A DNA stretch of 64,000 bases from a virus, in the IMG/VR virus record IMGVR_UViG_3300021976_000010, positions 1 through 64,000 of that record, one strand, 5' to 3'. Under the pieces are notes generated by a model. It was not told where the DNA came from, made no database searches, and saw only the letters and a list, made by a program, of their open reading frames with translations. Below are positions 1-6,576 of this stretch, piece after piece. Both the position numbers and the translations under genes were made by a program. How positions within the stretch are numbered: position 1 is the first letter of the stretch; every line of letters begins with the position of its first letter.

Positions 1-38
1 ATCTTCTCCCAGATGGCCCGGGCCATCTGGGAGAAGAT
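1..38. repeat. Perfect 38-bp palindrome at the window edge
   Basis: Bases 1-38 equal their own reverse complement, with the axis in a CCCGGG at 17-22. The palindrome lies inside an open frame. A perfect palindrome starting exactly at base 1 may be a fold-back assembly or amplification artefact at a contig end; otherwise it is half of a larger hairpin or a real dyad. Sequence upstream of base 1 is not available to decide. Confidence 0.9.
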
Positions 39-93
39 GAACATCGTGGTCGCAAACGGCACGGTCATGCCGCGAATCAGCGAAGACTTCTGA
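1..93 (+). CDS. C-terminal end of a truncated unknown protein
   Basis: An open frame enters at base 1 and stops at TGA 91-93, giving a 30-residue C-terminus that ends in RISEDF. No family can be assigned from so short a piece. The first 12 residues lie in the 38-bp palindrome, so if that is a fold-back artefact, about the first six residues are not genuine. It is followed after 32 bases by the next gene on the same strand. Confidence 0.55.
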   Translation: MFSQMARAIWEKMNIVVANGTVMPRISEDF

Positions 94-125
94 CCATCAT
101 CAACCTCAAAACTGTGGAGACTACC

Positions 126-731
126 ATGAAGAGCTTTCTACTGCACGAAGACGACGGTGAGCCGGCGGCATGCGTCAAGACCGACGAGCTGCACGCCTTT
201 CTGCATCCGATCTGCGATCAGGGCACGCCTCACGATTTCGATGGCGGCAATCACGGGCTGACCGTCTCGTTCGTCGTTCATGTCGGCGACACCATGATAA
301 TGCGTGACGACAACAGCTTCCGGGTGCTGCCCAAGGACAAGCCGGTCGCCATCACTCGCCACGCGTTCCCGATGACACACATGGCCATGCTCGTGGTCGA
401 GCATGACAACGGCGCGCATCACGTGAACCGCATCGCGGCCGCTGTCGGAGACGAGCAGGCCAAGATCAACCTCGAGCAGTTCGACATGCCATACGCATAC
501 GGTGTGGACAAGCTGGTCACCTGCGAGAACGCGCTCTACGCACTCATGCGAATGGGCATGCTGCACGCCTTCGAGGAGTTTGTGACCGGCGAGCAGAGCG
601 ACCAAGACGCACTGATCGAATCACTGTCGTCCGAGATCCCCGACCTGTCCATTGCGCACAAGCTGTTGAACGACTGGTTCAACGGATGGGAGGACGTTGA
701 GTTGCCGAAGGCTGGGAGGATGGAGCCGTGA
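126..731 (+). CDS. Hypothetical protein, 201 aa
   Basis: This is a soluble-looking acidic protein of 201 residues that I do not recognise. I chose ATG 126 over the in-frame GTG 114 because GGAG at 115-118 gives a normal seven-base spacing to ATG 126. There is no signal peptide or membrane segment, and histidine and methionine are common in the first two thirds. Its stop overlaps the GTG start of the glycosylase-like gene (GTGA), so the two are probably translationally coupled early genes. Confidence 0.85.
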   Translation: MKSFLLHEDDGEPAACVKTDELHAFLHPICDQGTPHDFDGGNHGLTVSFVVHVGDTMIMRDDNSFRVLPKDKPVAITRHAFPMTHMAMLVVEHDNGAHHVNRIAAAVGDEQAKINLEQFDMPYAYGVDKLVTCENALYALMRMGMLHAFEEFVTGEQSDQDALIESLSSEIPDLSIAHKLLNDWFNGWEDVELPKAGRMEP

Positions 732-1108
732 CGATCTACCTACCCTATCCAGACTTTCGCCGCTCGGCCAAGTGCCTCACCGACGAGCACCTCAGGTTAC
801 AGCGCAATTGGATACGCAGCGCCATTCACGCGCTGACGGTGCCCGGGCGGCTGTCGCTGCGTGTGTACGATATCGACATCGGCGCGTGGGACGGGCACAT
901 GCGCTCGCTCCTGTTCCTCTGCGAGGCCACGCTCGACGAGCGAAAGCGACGCGGGATCGACGAGCGCGGCGTTACACCGTGGATGCTCGACCATGGTGAG
1001 GAGCCGCCCGCGTGGCTCGGCGATCCCGCGTTTCACGACGAGCAGAAGCGCAAACTTCTTCACCTTGCACCTTCGCACTACGGCAAGATGGGATGGAGAC
1101 TGTCGTGA
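728..1108 (+). CDS. Pyrimidine-dimer DNA glycosylase-like protein (Pyr_excise family)
   Basis: The 126-residue protein opens with a LPYPDFRRSAKCL-type motif and ends with PPAWLGDPAFH followed by a K-rich LL..P.HYGK stretch. This pattern fits the Pyr_excise family, related to T4 endonuclease V (DenV) and mycobacterial relatives, which excise UV-induced pyrimidine dimers. The length matches single-domain members. The start is GTG in a GTGA overlap with the previous stop. A likely role is repair of phage DNA, or nicking of DNA carrying damaged bases. The family call rests on motif memory; catalytic residues were not aligned. Confidence 0.65.
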   Translation: MTIYLPYPDFRRSAKCLTDEHLRLQRNWIRSAIHALTVPGRLSLRVYDIDIGAWDGHMRSLLFLCEATLDERKRRGIDERGVTPWMLDHGEEPPAWLGDPAFHDEQKRKLLHLAPSHYGKMGWRLS

Positions 1109-1308
1109 GATACATGCTGATGAAGACCACGCGCGATGGTCAGTGGTTCTACAAGAACGGCGAGGGGCGCGGTTGGAAGACCTCTCGCCGCGAGGGCACC
1201 ACGTACAGCGGCGAGGACTTTGCGCTGCGCGACCGTGCCAATGCGTTCACGCGCGAGGAGCGCGTGCTCATCACTGTCATCACGATAAAGCCCTACGAGA
1301 AGAGGTAA
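1105..1308 (+). CDS. Hypothetical protein, 67 aa
   Basis: A small basic protein begins at GTG 1105, overlapping the previous stop by GTGA; ATG 1114 is an alternative start. It contains a K(T/N)..GQWFYKNGEGRGW-like aromatic stretch and many charged residues, with no membrane segment. The longer open frame reaching back to 1012 is rejected because it would sit deep inside the upstream gene. I do not recognise the family. Confidence 0.7.
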   Translation: MRYMLMKTTRDGQWFYKNGEGRGWKTSRREGTTYSGEDFALRDRANAFTREERVLITVITIKPYEKR

Positions 1309-1310
1309 CA

Positions 1311-1502
1311 ATGACGAATCGCTTCCAGAAGCATGTCATCTGCGCCCTGATATGGTTGCTGACACTATGGTTCATGGCGTGGCTCGTCGCCCTGCCTATC
1401 GACTGGCGCATCGGTCTCACATGCTGGGTTGGCATGGTCGTTGACGACGTGGCCAAGTCCGTGGCCGGTCTCGACAAGAGGGAGTCAGACGGTGCCCATT
1501 GA
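1311..1502 (+). CDS. Small membrane protein, 63 aa
   Basis: ATG 1311 follows AGAGG at 1301-1305. Residues about 10-28 form a strongly hydrophobic tryptophan- and leucine-rich helix and a second weaker hydrophobic patch covers about 33-45, so one or two membrane passes are expected. The C-terminus is charged. It lies two bases after the preceding stop within a run of early genes. Small inner-membrane proteins are common among phage early genes, but no specific role is visible. Confidence 0.7.
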   Translation: MTNRFQKHVICALIWLLTLWFMAWLVALPIDWRIGLTCWVGMVVDDVAKSVAGLDKRESDGAH

Positions 1503-1944
1503 CATGACGAAGCTGGTCAGGATCATGCGCATGACCGAGAGCAGCTCCGACGGCGAGGCGCTCAACGCGTTGCGCCTAGCCAATCGCATGCTGAAGGCCG
1601 AGGGCAAGACATGGGAGGATATCATCGGCGCACGCGTAGGCGCGGCCAATCCGCTATCCCCCGACTATCGCCAGCCTCCGAGCCAGCGACGAACGGGGGA
1701 TACCAGTCGATGGGGCAAGCCCCAGTCACAGGAGCGTCCCACCGAGAACAAGGCCAAGGTGTACGACGAGAACATAGCTTCGATGCTCAATGCTCTCAGT
1801 GAGCGCAGGCACGATGTCAGCACTCTCATGTTCCTTGCCAGCATACGGGAGTTCTATGAGAAGAACGACTTTCTCACGCAGGCTCAGTACGACGCAATCA
1901 AGCGCATGCACGCGCGCGGACCAACGGGAGGGTTCAGGTGGTGA
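1492..1944 (+). CDS. Hypothetical protein with DUF2786-like N-terminus, 150 aa
   Basis: I place the start at GTG 1492, seven to eight bases after GAGGGAG at 1478-1484; ATG 1504 is possible. The N-terminal 45 residues (DGEALNALRLANRMLKAEG) resemble the helical repeat in DUF2786-type phage proteins, which often begin with a leucine-rich (S/N)xxxGEAxxAxRxAxxxL pattern. A polar, proline/glutamine-rich linker and a helical C-terminus follow. It overlaps the previous gene by 11 bases and couples to the next by GTGA. Function is unknown. Confidence 0.75.
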   Translation: MPIDMTKLVRIMRMTESSSDGEALNALRLANRMLKAEGKTWEDIIGARVGAANPLSPDYRQPPSQRRTGDTSRWGKPQSQERPTENKAKVYDENIASMLNALSERRHDVSTLMFLASIREFYEKNDFLTQAQYDAIKRMHARGPTGGFRW

Positions 1945-2078
1945 ACATTGAATCGAGAGAGGATGCGCTGGTAGCACAGGAGCGCGAGTCACGGAACATG
2001 GTGCTGCTCGCGGTGCTGATTGCGACAGTGTCAACAGCCGTGGCCGTCATCATCTTCATATTCGAGGGGGCACCATGA
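1941..2078 (+). CDS. Single-pass membrane protein, 45 aa
   Basis: GTG 1941 overlaps the upstream stop (GTGA), and the stop overlaps the next ATG. The first 18 residues are charged and soluble. Residues about 20-41 form one hydrophobic helix rich in valine and isoleucine, and the protein then ends, so it looks like an N-in, C-out tail-anchored peptide. Coupling on both sides and the clear helix argue that it is real despite its size. No known family is recognised. Confidence 0.6.
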   Translation: MNIESREDALVAQERESRNMVLLAVLIATVSTAVAVIIFIFEGAP

Positions 2079-2251
2079 ACAAGCAGATGCTCGAGCTGCT
2101 CGCCGAGGAGATCAGCCTCATGCGACAGCTCATCAGGGTGAAACAGCGGCTGCTCACCGTAGGAAAGAGGAGGCTCTATGCCAAGCCGAAGCGAAGACGA
2201 CTTCAAGCGCCTGTATCAGCAGGAGTGGCCGCCCGCCACGATGAGCGCTGA
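2075..2251 (+). CDS. Small basic hypothetical protein, 58 aa
   Basis: ATG 2075 overlaps the preceding stop (ATGA). The first 28 residues form a leucine-rich amphipathic helix (LELLAEEISLMRQLIRVKQRLL). The remainder is very arginine- and lysine-rich and overlaps the next gene by 74 bases in another frame. The long overlap makes the C-terminal half less certain; only the helical N-terminal part has clear coding character. Confidence 0.45.
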   Translation: MNKQMLELLAEEISLMRQLIRVKQRLLTVGKRRLYAKPKRRRLQAPVSAGVAARHDER

Positions 2252-2396
2252 ACAGTGCTACGCCAATCGACGCTGCCCCTACGGCGGCGGTCGTCACGAC
2301 TGCACGTGCAATGGCGAGTGCCCTTGGCGCATCAACAGGGAACGCGAGCTGGCCGCACGCCAGCGCAAGGTGAGGAGAGACGGACGATGGCTCTAA
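2178..2396 (+). CDS. Cysteine-rich small protein, 72 aa
   Basis: A strong Shine-Dalgarno (AGAGGAGG, 2166-2173) precedes ATG 2178. Between residues about 27 and 49 there are five cysteines and a histidine in a CYANRRCPYGGGRHDCTCNG-like arrangement, suggesting a small zinc-binding knuckle. The tail is arginine-rich. A DNA- or RNA-binding adaptor role would fit, but the pattern matches no family I can name. Confidence 0.7.
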   Translation: MPSRSEDDFKRLYQQEWPPATMSAEQCYANRRCPYGGGRHDCTCNGECPWRINRERELAARQRKVRRDGRWL

Positions 2397-2578
2397 CAAT
2401 CGAGAACATGCCGCGCGTCGAGGCGGTTGCTCACACGCTGGCCGAGCAGGCCATGACGAAGGGCAAGGCGTTCGCCGACAAGACGTTCGACAAGTGCAGC
2501 GCCGACACGCGCGCTCGCATGGCCGCGGAGTACATGCGTTTCGTGTGTGCGGTCATGGTGGACGCGAACAGCCGATGA
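2387..2578 (+). CDS. Hypothetical helical protein, 63 aa
   Basis: ATG 2387 follows GAGGAGAG at 2372-2379 and overlaps the end of the previous gene by ten bases. The product is alanine-rich and predicted to be almost all helix (VAHTLAEQAMTKGKAFADK, then ARMAAEYMRFVCAVM). It has no motif I recognise. The longer open frame from 2255 is rejected because it lacks a ribosome binding site and overlaps the cysteine-rich gene. Confidence 0.65.
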   Translation: MALTIENMPRVEAVAHTLAEQAMTKGKAFADKTFDKCSADTRARMAAEYMRFVCAVMVDANSR

Positions 2579-2772
2579 TAACCTGCGACGATATCGAGGG
2601 CCGATGCTGCTCTAGCTGTCACGAGGATGCCCAAGAGGGCTTCGACGGCGGCGAGATGTCGATGATATATGAGAGCGACGCGATGAACGCGCCGTGCTTC
2701 GCTCACGTGTGCTGCGCCAAGGTGGACGATGCGAGACGCATGCTGGCGTCGTACCTCAGAATGAAGAACTAG
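2575..2772 (+). CDS. Cysteine-rich small protein, 65 aa
   Basis: ATG 2575 is coupled to the preceding stop (ATGA). The protein has a CDDIEGRCCSSCHED cluster near the N-terminus and a second CFAHVCCAK cluster around residues 41-49, so it probably binds zinc with two pairs of cysteines. It is the last gene of the left rightward cluster and is followed by a long noncoding GC-rich stretch. Function is unknown. Confidence 0.7.
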   Translation: MITCDDIEGRCCSSCHEDAQEGFDGGEMSMIYESDAMNAPCFAHVCCAKVDDARRMLASYLRMKN

Positions 2773-2846
2773 AGACCCTCTGGAGTTGGTGTCGGGGGAC
2801 AGCTGGCTCCAGTGGTACGCGTGGCGACCATGCATCGTCAGCGCGG

Positions 2847-2886
2847 GGCCTGTCCCGGGTGACTAACCTCCTGCCCGGGGCAGGCC
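2847..2886 (+). terminator. Large GC-rich hairpin after the left gene cluster
   Basis: GGCCTGTCCCGGG (2847-2859) pairs with CCCGGGGCAGGCC (2874-2886) over 13 base pairs with one G-T wobble and a 14-base loop. It lies 75 bases past the last gene stop. There is no U-run, so termination would depend on a factor or on RNA structure alone. Confidence 0.4.
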
Positions 2887-3089
2887 GATGAACAAGAGAC
2901 CCTCTGGATGCGCACGTGGCCGCGCGGCGCGTGGTGTCCAGAGCTACGCGCGGGCGGTACAGGCCAGCGCCTCACCGATGAGTGGGGCCTCCTGCGCACC
3001 AAGGCCGCCAGCGCGGGCAGGCGTTGCCCCGGGTGCCTTGCCAGCCCCGCACCCGGGGCCGCCTGTACGGGCCGCGCTGGCCCATGGCA

Positions 3090-3134
3090 GGGCAGGGCAG
3101 GGGCGGGCAGGGCAGGGGCGGGCAGGGCAGGCGC
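3090..3134 (+). repeat. Tandem 15-bp G-rich repeat with G-quadruplex potential
   Basis: The unit GGGCAGGGCAGGGGC occurs at 3090-3104 and 3105-3119, with a third, imperfect copy at 3120-3134. The plus strand carries at least eight runs of three or more G separated by one or two bases, which satisfies the usual quadruplex pattern twice over. It sits inside the noncoding island between convergent operons. Confidence 0.85.
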
Positions 3135-3259
3135 TGGCGGGTATTGGGGGCTACCCTAGTAGCCCGGGCGGGCAAAAGCCGCTGTACGGGGCGGGCTGGG
3201 CCGCCGTAGGGGTGCCTGTAAACGGTGCCCGGGCCGCCCGGGGCCGCCATTGGCGCATC

Positions 3260-3535
3260 TTAGGTTGTGCGGTGCAGCCCGCGCACCCGGACCGCCTCAG
3301 CGGCGTTTGTACCATTGAGTACGATGCGCACGTTGCCCGCCGCATATGCGCCGCTGTCATTGTGTCGCGCCATGCACCATTGACCCTTGCGTGGTCCTCG
3401 GTCATGCAGATGACCGCTTTCCTGCCATATCTGCAGCCATTCCCAAAATTCAAGTTCAAATGCAACACCACGCGCCTTCGCATGTTGTCTGTGTTTCTTA
3501 TACGCTTCGCGGTGATTGCTGTCTCGCTTATCCAC
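3260..3535 (-). CDS. Homing-endonuclease-like DNA-binding protein, 91 aa
   Basis: The start is GTG 3535, preceded by GGAAGGA in the leftward direction. The protein reads W/H..HRQHAKARGVAFELEFWEWLQIW, then RGPRKGQWCMARHNDSGAY.AGNVRI, then NGTNAAEA. This order (fold-in motif, glycine-rich turn, GNVRI, NxxEA) is what I recall from short phage proteins related to HNH or AP2-type homing endonucleases. A metal-binding HNH triad is not obvious. It is the last gene of the leftward operon and overlaps the nuclease gene by eight bases. Confidence 0.6.
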   Translation of the reverse strand: MDKRDSNHREAYKKHRQHAKARGVAFELEFWEWLQIWQESGHLHDRGPRKGQWCMARHNDSGAYAAGNVRIVLNGTNAAEAVRVRGLHRTT

Positions 3536-3995
3536 GGCGAACGATCCTTCCCAATAGCAACCGCTGCACCTCGCTCCAGTCCCAACCGCCCGGGCCGCCA
3601 GCGCCCATGCAGCGCGCGTGACCACACTCCAGCCCGTCGTCGCGAAGCTCAACGACGAAACAACCGGGCACCATGTAGAGCTCATCGACCGAAGGGCCGC
3701 TTCGAGGGCCGCCCTTCGTCTGTCGTCGCACGGCGATCCACGTTCTACCGCCCATTCGGTAGCGTCGCTGATGCCAGCCGACCTGCATCGGCTTGAAGAC
3801 CACCGCGTATCCGCTCGTGGCCTTGCACTCCACCCATCCCTCGTTTCCCCCATCGTGAAGATAGTTGAAGTCCGGAACACCCTGCGTGACCAGACCAGTC
3901 TCAACCGTTGTGATCCAGAACCCTCGCGGCTTGAGGTGATTGCGCATCTCGGGGCGCAGGCCGTTGTCTGCCTTCTGCCGTGTCTTGCGCCTCAT
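3528..3995 (-). CDS. PD-(D/E)XK (VRR-NUC-like) nuclease, 155 aa
   Basis: Starting at ATG 3995, the protein has E32, then GVPDF (D42) and EGWVECK (E56, K58). This E - (G)xPD - ExK order is the metal-binding core of PD-(D/E)XK nucleases of the VRR-NUC or Holliday-resolvase-like type. A basic N-terminus (MRRKTRQK) could contact DNA. The C-terminal third carries a CxxxxC-type pair. The start overlaps the next upstream gene by ATGA. Possible roles are junction resolution, recombination or degradation of host DNA; the sequence does not decide between them. Confidence 0.7.
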   Translation of the reverse strand: MRRKTRQKADNGLRPEMRNHLKPRGFWITTVETGLVTQGVPDFNYLHDGGNEGWVECKATSGYAVVFKPMQVGWHQRRYRMGGRTWIAVRRQTKGGPRSGPSVDELYMVPGCFVVELRDDGLECGHARCMGAGGPGGWDWSEVQRLLLGRIVRRG

Positions 3996-4138
3996 GTCTC
4001 GTCCTCGTCTACTATGCGGATCGTGACCGCGTGCAGCTTGGTGATGCGAAGCAGCGCCTCGCGGTGCTCCTCGAACGTCGCGCGTGGTATGTAGAACTCG
4101 CCGTGATAGAGCACCTCTACGATTTCGTCGTCTTTCAT
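3992..4138 (-). CDS. Hypothetical acidic protein, 48 aa
   Basis: This small frame starts at ATG 4138 and stops at TGA 3992-3994, with four-base ATGA overlaps on both sides, filling exactly the space between two genes. It begins MKDDEIVEVLYHGEFYIP and is predicted mostly strand then helix. The coupled position is the main support; the family is unknown. Confidence 0.65.
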   Translation of the reverse strand: MKDDEIVEVLYHGEFYIPRATFEEHREALLRITKLHAVTIRIVDEDET

Positions 4139-4461
4139 CGGAAGAACTTTCGTCCGAGCGCGGTGATGCTGTCATTCGCATCAATGAGGCCCCTGTCACG
4201 CAGACGCTTCAGCACCGGCCACGGCACCGTTCGGGGTTTCTTGTTGAGGCAACGCAGCATTGCCTCTCGCTCGTCGCTGCTCAGCTTCTCGTCCGTTGGC
4301 GTGTGCCGGTACTCGGATGGATCGAGCGTGACAACCTTTCCCCACTGCTCAGGCTTCATCATGTGACTCTCATCGATATAGACAGATGTGAAGTTCGTCT
4401 TGCTTCGCAGTATCTCCATGATCTTCTCGTCGATGTTCATGATATGCACAAATGGACTCAT
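4135..4461 (-). CDS. Hypothetical protein with winged-helix-like C-terminus, 108 aa
   Basis: I start at ATG 4461, which is coupled to the stop of the next upstream gene. The C-terminal 40 residues (AMLRCLNKKPRTVPWPVLK, then RLRDRGLIDANDSITALG) have the helix-turn-helix then LxDRGLI...TxxG wing pattern of small winged-helix domains. The N-terminal half carries an acidic YIDESHMM segment. A DNA-binding regulator is plausible but unproven. The ORF extends further upstream, but that part overlaps the neighbour and is arginine-rich. Confidence 0.65.
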   Translation of the reverse strand: MSPFVHIMNIDEKIMEILRSKTNFTSVYIDESHMMKPEQWGKVVTLDPSEYRHTPTDEKLSSDEREAMLRCLNKKPRTVPWPVLKRLRDRGLIDANDSITALGRKFFR

Positions 4462-4685
4462 GATAGCGCACTCCACACCGCGTACAGGAAGAACATGAGG
4501 CCGAACACCACGAAGCCGAGCGCGGCGTTGTTGCGCCGCTTCTCGCGCCTGCGCCATCTAGTGTCGACGGCCCTGCGCAGGGTGCCCGCCTGCTCGCAGT
4601 ACGGGAAGAGACAGTTGTTCAGACTGCGCGTGCCGATGATGCAGTCTTTGCTGATTGCGTCGCGATATGCGTGTGGGTCTGTCAT
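4458..4685 (-). CDS. Tail-anchored small membrane protein, 75 aa
   Basis: ATG 4685 opens a 75-residue protein with a soluble N-terminus containing three cysteines (CIIG, CLFPYC). A basic RWRRREKRR segment follows, then one hydrophobic helix (ALGFVVFGLMFFLYAVW) at the very end. The positive charges before the helix predict a cytoplasmic N-terminus. It overlaps the next gene by ATGA. No known family. Confidence 0.6.
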   Translation of the reverse strand: MTDPHAYRDAISKDCIIGTRSLNNCLFPYCEQAGTLRRAVDTRWRRREKRRNNAALGFVVFGLMFFLYAVWSALS

Positions 4686-4695
4686 GCGGTTTCTC

Positions 4696-5079
4696 CTATC
4701 GCAGGTCGATGGAGGGGATGATGGTGGATGGCTTGAACGTGATGCGATAGAAGTACGTGCCCACCTTGGCCGGCTCCATCTGCTCCGAGAAGTACGTGAC
4801 GTTGTCGCTGAGCCCGAGAAAATGTTTCTTGTACTGTCCTTCACCTGTCTTGCAAGTGACGGCGAGTTTCTTGTCTGAATGTTCCTGCGAGCACAGGCCC
4901 TCGATCGTGAGCATGTAGTCGTTGGTGATGCCGTTGTAGAATACGATGCGCCGGTTGATGCCGAAGTTGTCTGCGGCCTGCGAGAGATTGTACGAGGCGA
5001 CCTGCGCATCGTTGGAGCAGGCACCAATTGAGAAGCCGACAGTGGCGAGTGCGAAGGCGGTGAGTGCAAATGTCTTCAT
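4696..5079 (-). CDS. Predicted secreted lipoprotein, 127 aa
   Basis: The N-terminus is a signal peptide (K2, then a hydrophobic stretch to residue 19) ending in IGAC, so lipidation at C21 is likely. The mature part is beta-rich: it contains the sequence SQAADNFGINRRIVFYNG followed by a TIEGLCS segment. That strongly recalls a lipoprotein annotated in actinobacteriophages as a beta-sandwich lipoprotein. Two more cysteines in the mature part could form a disulfide. It would sit in the host envelope; superinfection exclusion is a reasonable guess, not shown. Confidence 0.65.
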   Translation of the reverse strand: MKTFALTAFALATVGFSIGACSNDAQVASYNLSQAADNFGINRRIVFYNGITNDYMLTIEGLCSQEHSDKKLAVTCKTGEGQYKKHFLGLSDNVTYFSEQMEPAKVGTYFYRITFKPSTIIPSIDLR

Positions 5080-5291
5080 GCTGTTGTCCTCGGTTTGATA
5101 AACTCTTGTATGTGGGGCTTGGTCTTACGGTACTCACAGTTGAACACGAGCTGTTCGATGTCTTGTCGTCCGATGGCCTGCATCGTCATGCGAGCCGCCG
5201 CCTCCTGACACTGGTCGTACGTCTGGTCAACGGGGCCGAACACGTGAACGATAGAGCCGGCCATGTTGTAGATGATGAGAAATACTTTCAT
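5076..5291 (-). CDS. Hypothetical protein, 71 aa
   Basis: ATG 5291 begins a short protein (MKVFLIIYNMAGSIVHVFGP) with a hydrophobic but beta-like N-terminus and a helical, glutamine-rich centre with two cysteines. It couples by ATGA to the lipoprotein gene, so the two may be made together. I do not recognise the family; a small periplasmic partner of the lipoprotein is possible, though the N-terminus is a poor signal peptide. Confidence 0.65.
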   Translation of the reverse strand: MKVFLIIYNMAGSIVHVFGPVDQTYDQCQEAAARMTMQAIGRQDIEQLVFNCEYRKTKPHIQEFIKPRTTA

Positions 5292-5659
5292 TCAGTGTCC
5301 ACCTTCTTGCCGTCTACGAACGTGAAGTTGCTGGTGATGTTCACCCAGCTACGGATGCGCTTGATCTCGACGCGCAGAATGCCGCCCGCGTCGCTCAGCT
5401 CCCGCGCATGATCGTACAGGTTACCGAACTTGTCGTGAATGAGCTTGACACGAGCGTGCGCCACGGCGTCGAGAAACTTCTGCCGATTGGCGGGACCGGC
5501 GAATCGCGGCTCGGGAAAGGGAATCAGCAGCCACTTGTCTATGGCCTGCGGTGGATCGGCGAGCAGTGCCTCCAGCGTGACGAGAGGATGCAGAACGCGG
5601 TCGTGCGGGTGCACCGTCGCCGGTGCCTTGGCCTTGGCCTTCTTGACTGCCTTCTTCAT
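5288..5659 (-). CDS. Hypothetical protein, 123 aa
   Basis: ATG 5659 was chosen because it overlaps the stop of the upstream gene. The first 12 residues are lysine- and alanine-rich (MKKAVKKAKAKAPA), a common phage N-terminal tail that may bind nucleic acid. A compact domain with PHDRVLHPL, LIPFPEPRFAG and an IRSWVNITS stretch follows. No cysteines and no membrane segment are present. No family is recognised. Confidence 0.7.
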   Translation of the reverse strand: MKKAVKKAKAKAPATVHPHDRVLHPLVTLEALLADPPQAIDKWLLIPFPEPRFAGPANRQKFLDAVAHARVKLIHDKFGNLYDHARELSDAGGILRVEIKRIRSWVNITSNFTFVDGKKVDTE

Positions 5660-6117
5660 GCCCGTGCTCCTGTCATCTTGACCCAGCCGCGTTTCATCAC
5701 TCGGCGTATGTCCCCGTTGGACACGCCGCGCATTTTCAGCTGCTCGAGGGTACGACCGCACTTGAACTCCGGGAACGTGAGTGCAAGGCGGGTGCCCCTG
5801 CGCAGCAAGACTTCGTCGCTGACCCACGTGACCACGGGCTGCGTCCCGATGGAAGGGGTCTGCTTGTTATACGACCACGTGAGGCGACACGCTGGTAGTA
5901 TCGTGATAGGCTTGCCGATGAGGCTCTCGGCGATTGCTCGCGATCGTGGAGTGCCTATGCGCACCAGACAGAGGACCAAGTCCGCCTGCGACAGGCCAGC
6001 GCGTGGACATTCTGTGATGAGAAGTGTGCTGCCAAGCGCGAAGTATCTTCGCACTCGGTAGTCAAGCGCGGGTGTTCGTGAGATGGCGGCAATCGCAGGC
6101 AGGTGACTACGGAGCAT
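5656..6117 (-). CDS. Hypothetical protein, first gene of the leftward operon, 153 aa
   Basis: ATG 6117 has GAAGG about eight bases upstream. The longer frame to 6297 crosses a DnaA-box-like site and is rejected. The C-terminal 45 residues (FKCGRTLEQLKMRGVSNGD, then IRRVMKRGW) look like a small helix-turn-helix, while the middle contains IGTPRSRAIAESLIGK. As the promoter-proximal gene it could be a regulator of its own operon. That is inference from position and the basic C-terminus only. Confidence 0.65.
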   Translation of the reverse strand: MLRSHLPAIAAISRTPALDYRVRRYFALGSTLLITECPRAGLSQADLVLCLVRIGTPRSRAIAESLIGKPITILPACRLTWSYNKQTPSIGTQPVVTWVSDEVLLRRGTRLALTFPEFKCGRTLEQLKMRGVSNGDIRRVMKRGWVKMTGARA

Positions 6118-6221
6118 GGTTGTGGCCTTCGGTGTTGAGCAGCGTGGAAGTTGTGGCAGCGCGGGGCAGGTTAGCGCCCGGGGCGTCCGCGGGGCCAGCC
6201 CAAAAGCGGTTATTAACAGCC

Positions 6222-6230
6222 TGTGCATAA
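6222..6230 (-). promoter_or_regulatory. DnaA-box-like site
   Basis: The minus strand reads TTATGCACA, matching the relaxed DnaA box TTWTNCACA, next to an AT-rich TTATTAACAG. Similar sites occur at 40678-40686 and 55349-55357, all in intergenic DNA. A single nonamer could also occur by chance. Confidence 0.4.
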
Positions 6231-6367
6231 CTATTTTTGGGGCTCGGTGCAGCGTCCCATGAAGGTGCTCGTTGCGAATTGGATTGGAAGGTTGCAATGA
6301 GGCGGGGGAACAGCCGCTAAAAGTGAAAGCGACCTACAGTACCAAGAACAACGGCACTGCAACACAG

Positions 6368-6447
6368 GTTGTAAAAACGCCCCCATAGCGCGCGCGGCGG
6401 CGCGTGGCGCGTGTGCAACGTACACGAGCACACACCGACGAGCGGGC
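6368..6447. repeat. Divergent-junction element, copy 1
   Basis: The segment runs from GGTTGTAAAAAC through a GCGCGC tract to GCGCGTGTGCAACGTACACG (6408-6427) and CACCGACGAGCG. It aligns with 40423-40497, where the 20-mer is identical. Inside it, CGTGT and ACACG form an inverted repeat around GCAACGT. The position between divergent operons suggests an operator or activator site shared by both middle and late promoters. Confidence 0.75.
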
Positions 6448-6576
6448 GATATTGCGCGAGCGGTATCTATATTCCTGCGATTGCGGCCTGGACGGCTGGC
6501 GTGGCACAAGCTTCAGCCATGGCCCCGGGCCGGTTGTGTTGGCAGGGCCTCGGGGTTCTCACTCAACCGGTTCCAC

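Larger units (their letters stand above)
2773..3259. other. Noncoding GC-rich island at a convergent gene junction
   Basis: These 487 bases lie between the ends of a rightward and a leftward operon. Open frames here are low-complexity Gly/Ala/Arg/Pro translations without ribosome binding sites, so I call no gene. The stretch holds a large hairpin, a G-rich tandem repeat, one CCTAGTA (3155-3161) and a GGGCCGCCCGGGGCCGCC copy (3231-3248). The last two motifs recur in the islands at 38.5-38.8 and 61.6-62.3 kb. A bidirectional termination or spacer zone is the simplest reading. Confidence 0.7.
6118..6576. promoter_or_regulatory. Divergent promoter region between the leftward operon and the late operon
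   Basis: These 459 bases separate divergently transcribed genes and hold no convincing ORF. They contain a DnaA-box-like site, an AT-rich patch around 6212-6236, and an element of about 80 bp shared with the divergent region at 40.4 kb. The promoters for both directions must lie here or close by, but I see no clean sigma-70 hexamer pair, so no exact promoter is called. Confidence 0.6.

Noticed and set aside
114-125. GTG 114 as start of the first complete gene
   Set aside because: The GGAG at 115-118 sits on this start and fits ATG 126 instead.
138-605. Minus-strand ORF of 155 codons
   Set aside because: It is antisense to the first gene and histidine/valine-rich as expected for a shadow frame.
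2888-3796. A 302-codon plus-strand ORF over the GC-rich island and the nuclease genes
   Set aside because: Its translation is low-complexity Gly/Ala/Arg/Pro, it has no ribosome binding site and it lies antisense to two better supported genes.
6118-6297. N-terminal extension of the leftward gene at 5656-6117 to ATG 6297
   Set aside because: The extension has no ribosome binding site, crosses the DnaA-box-like site and lies in the divergent regulatory region.
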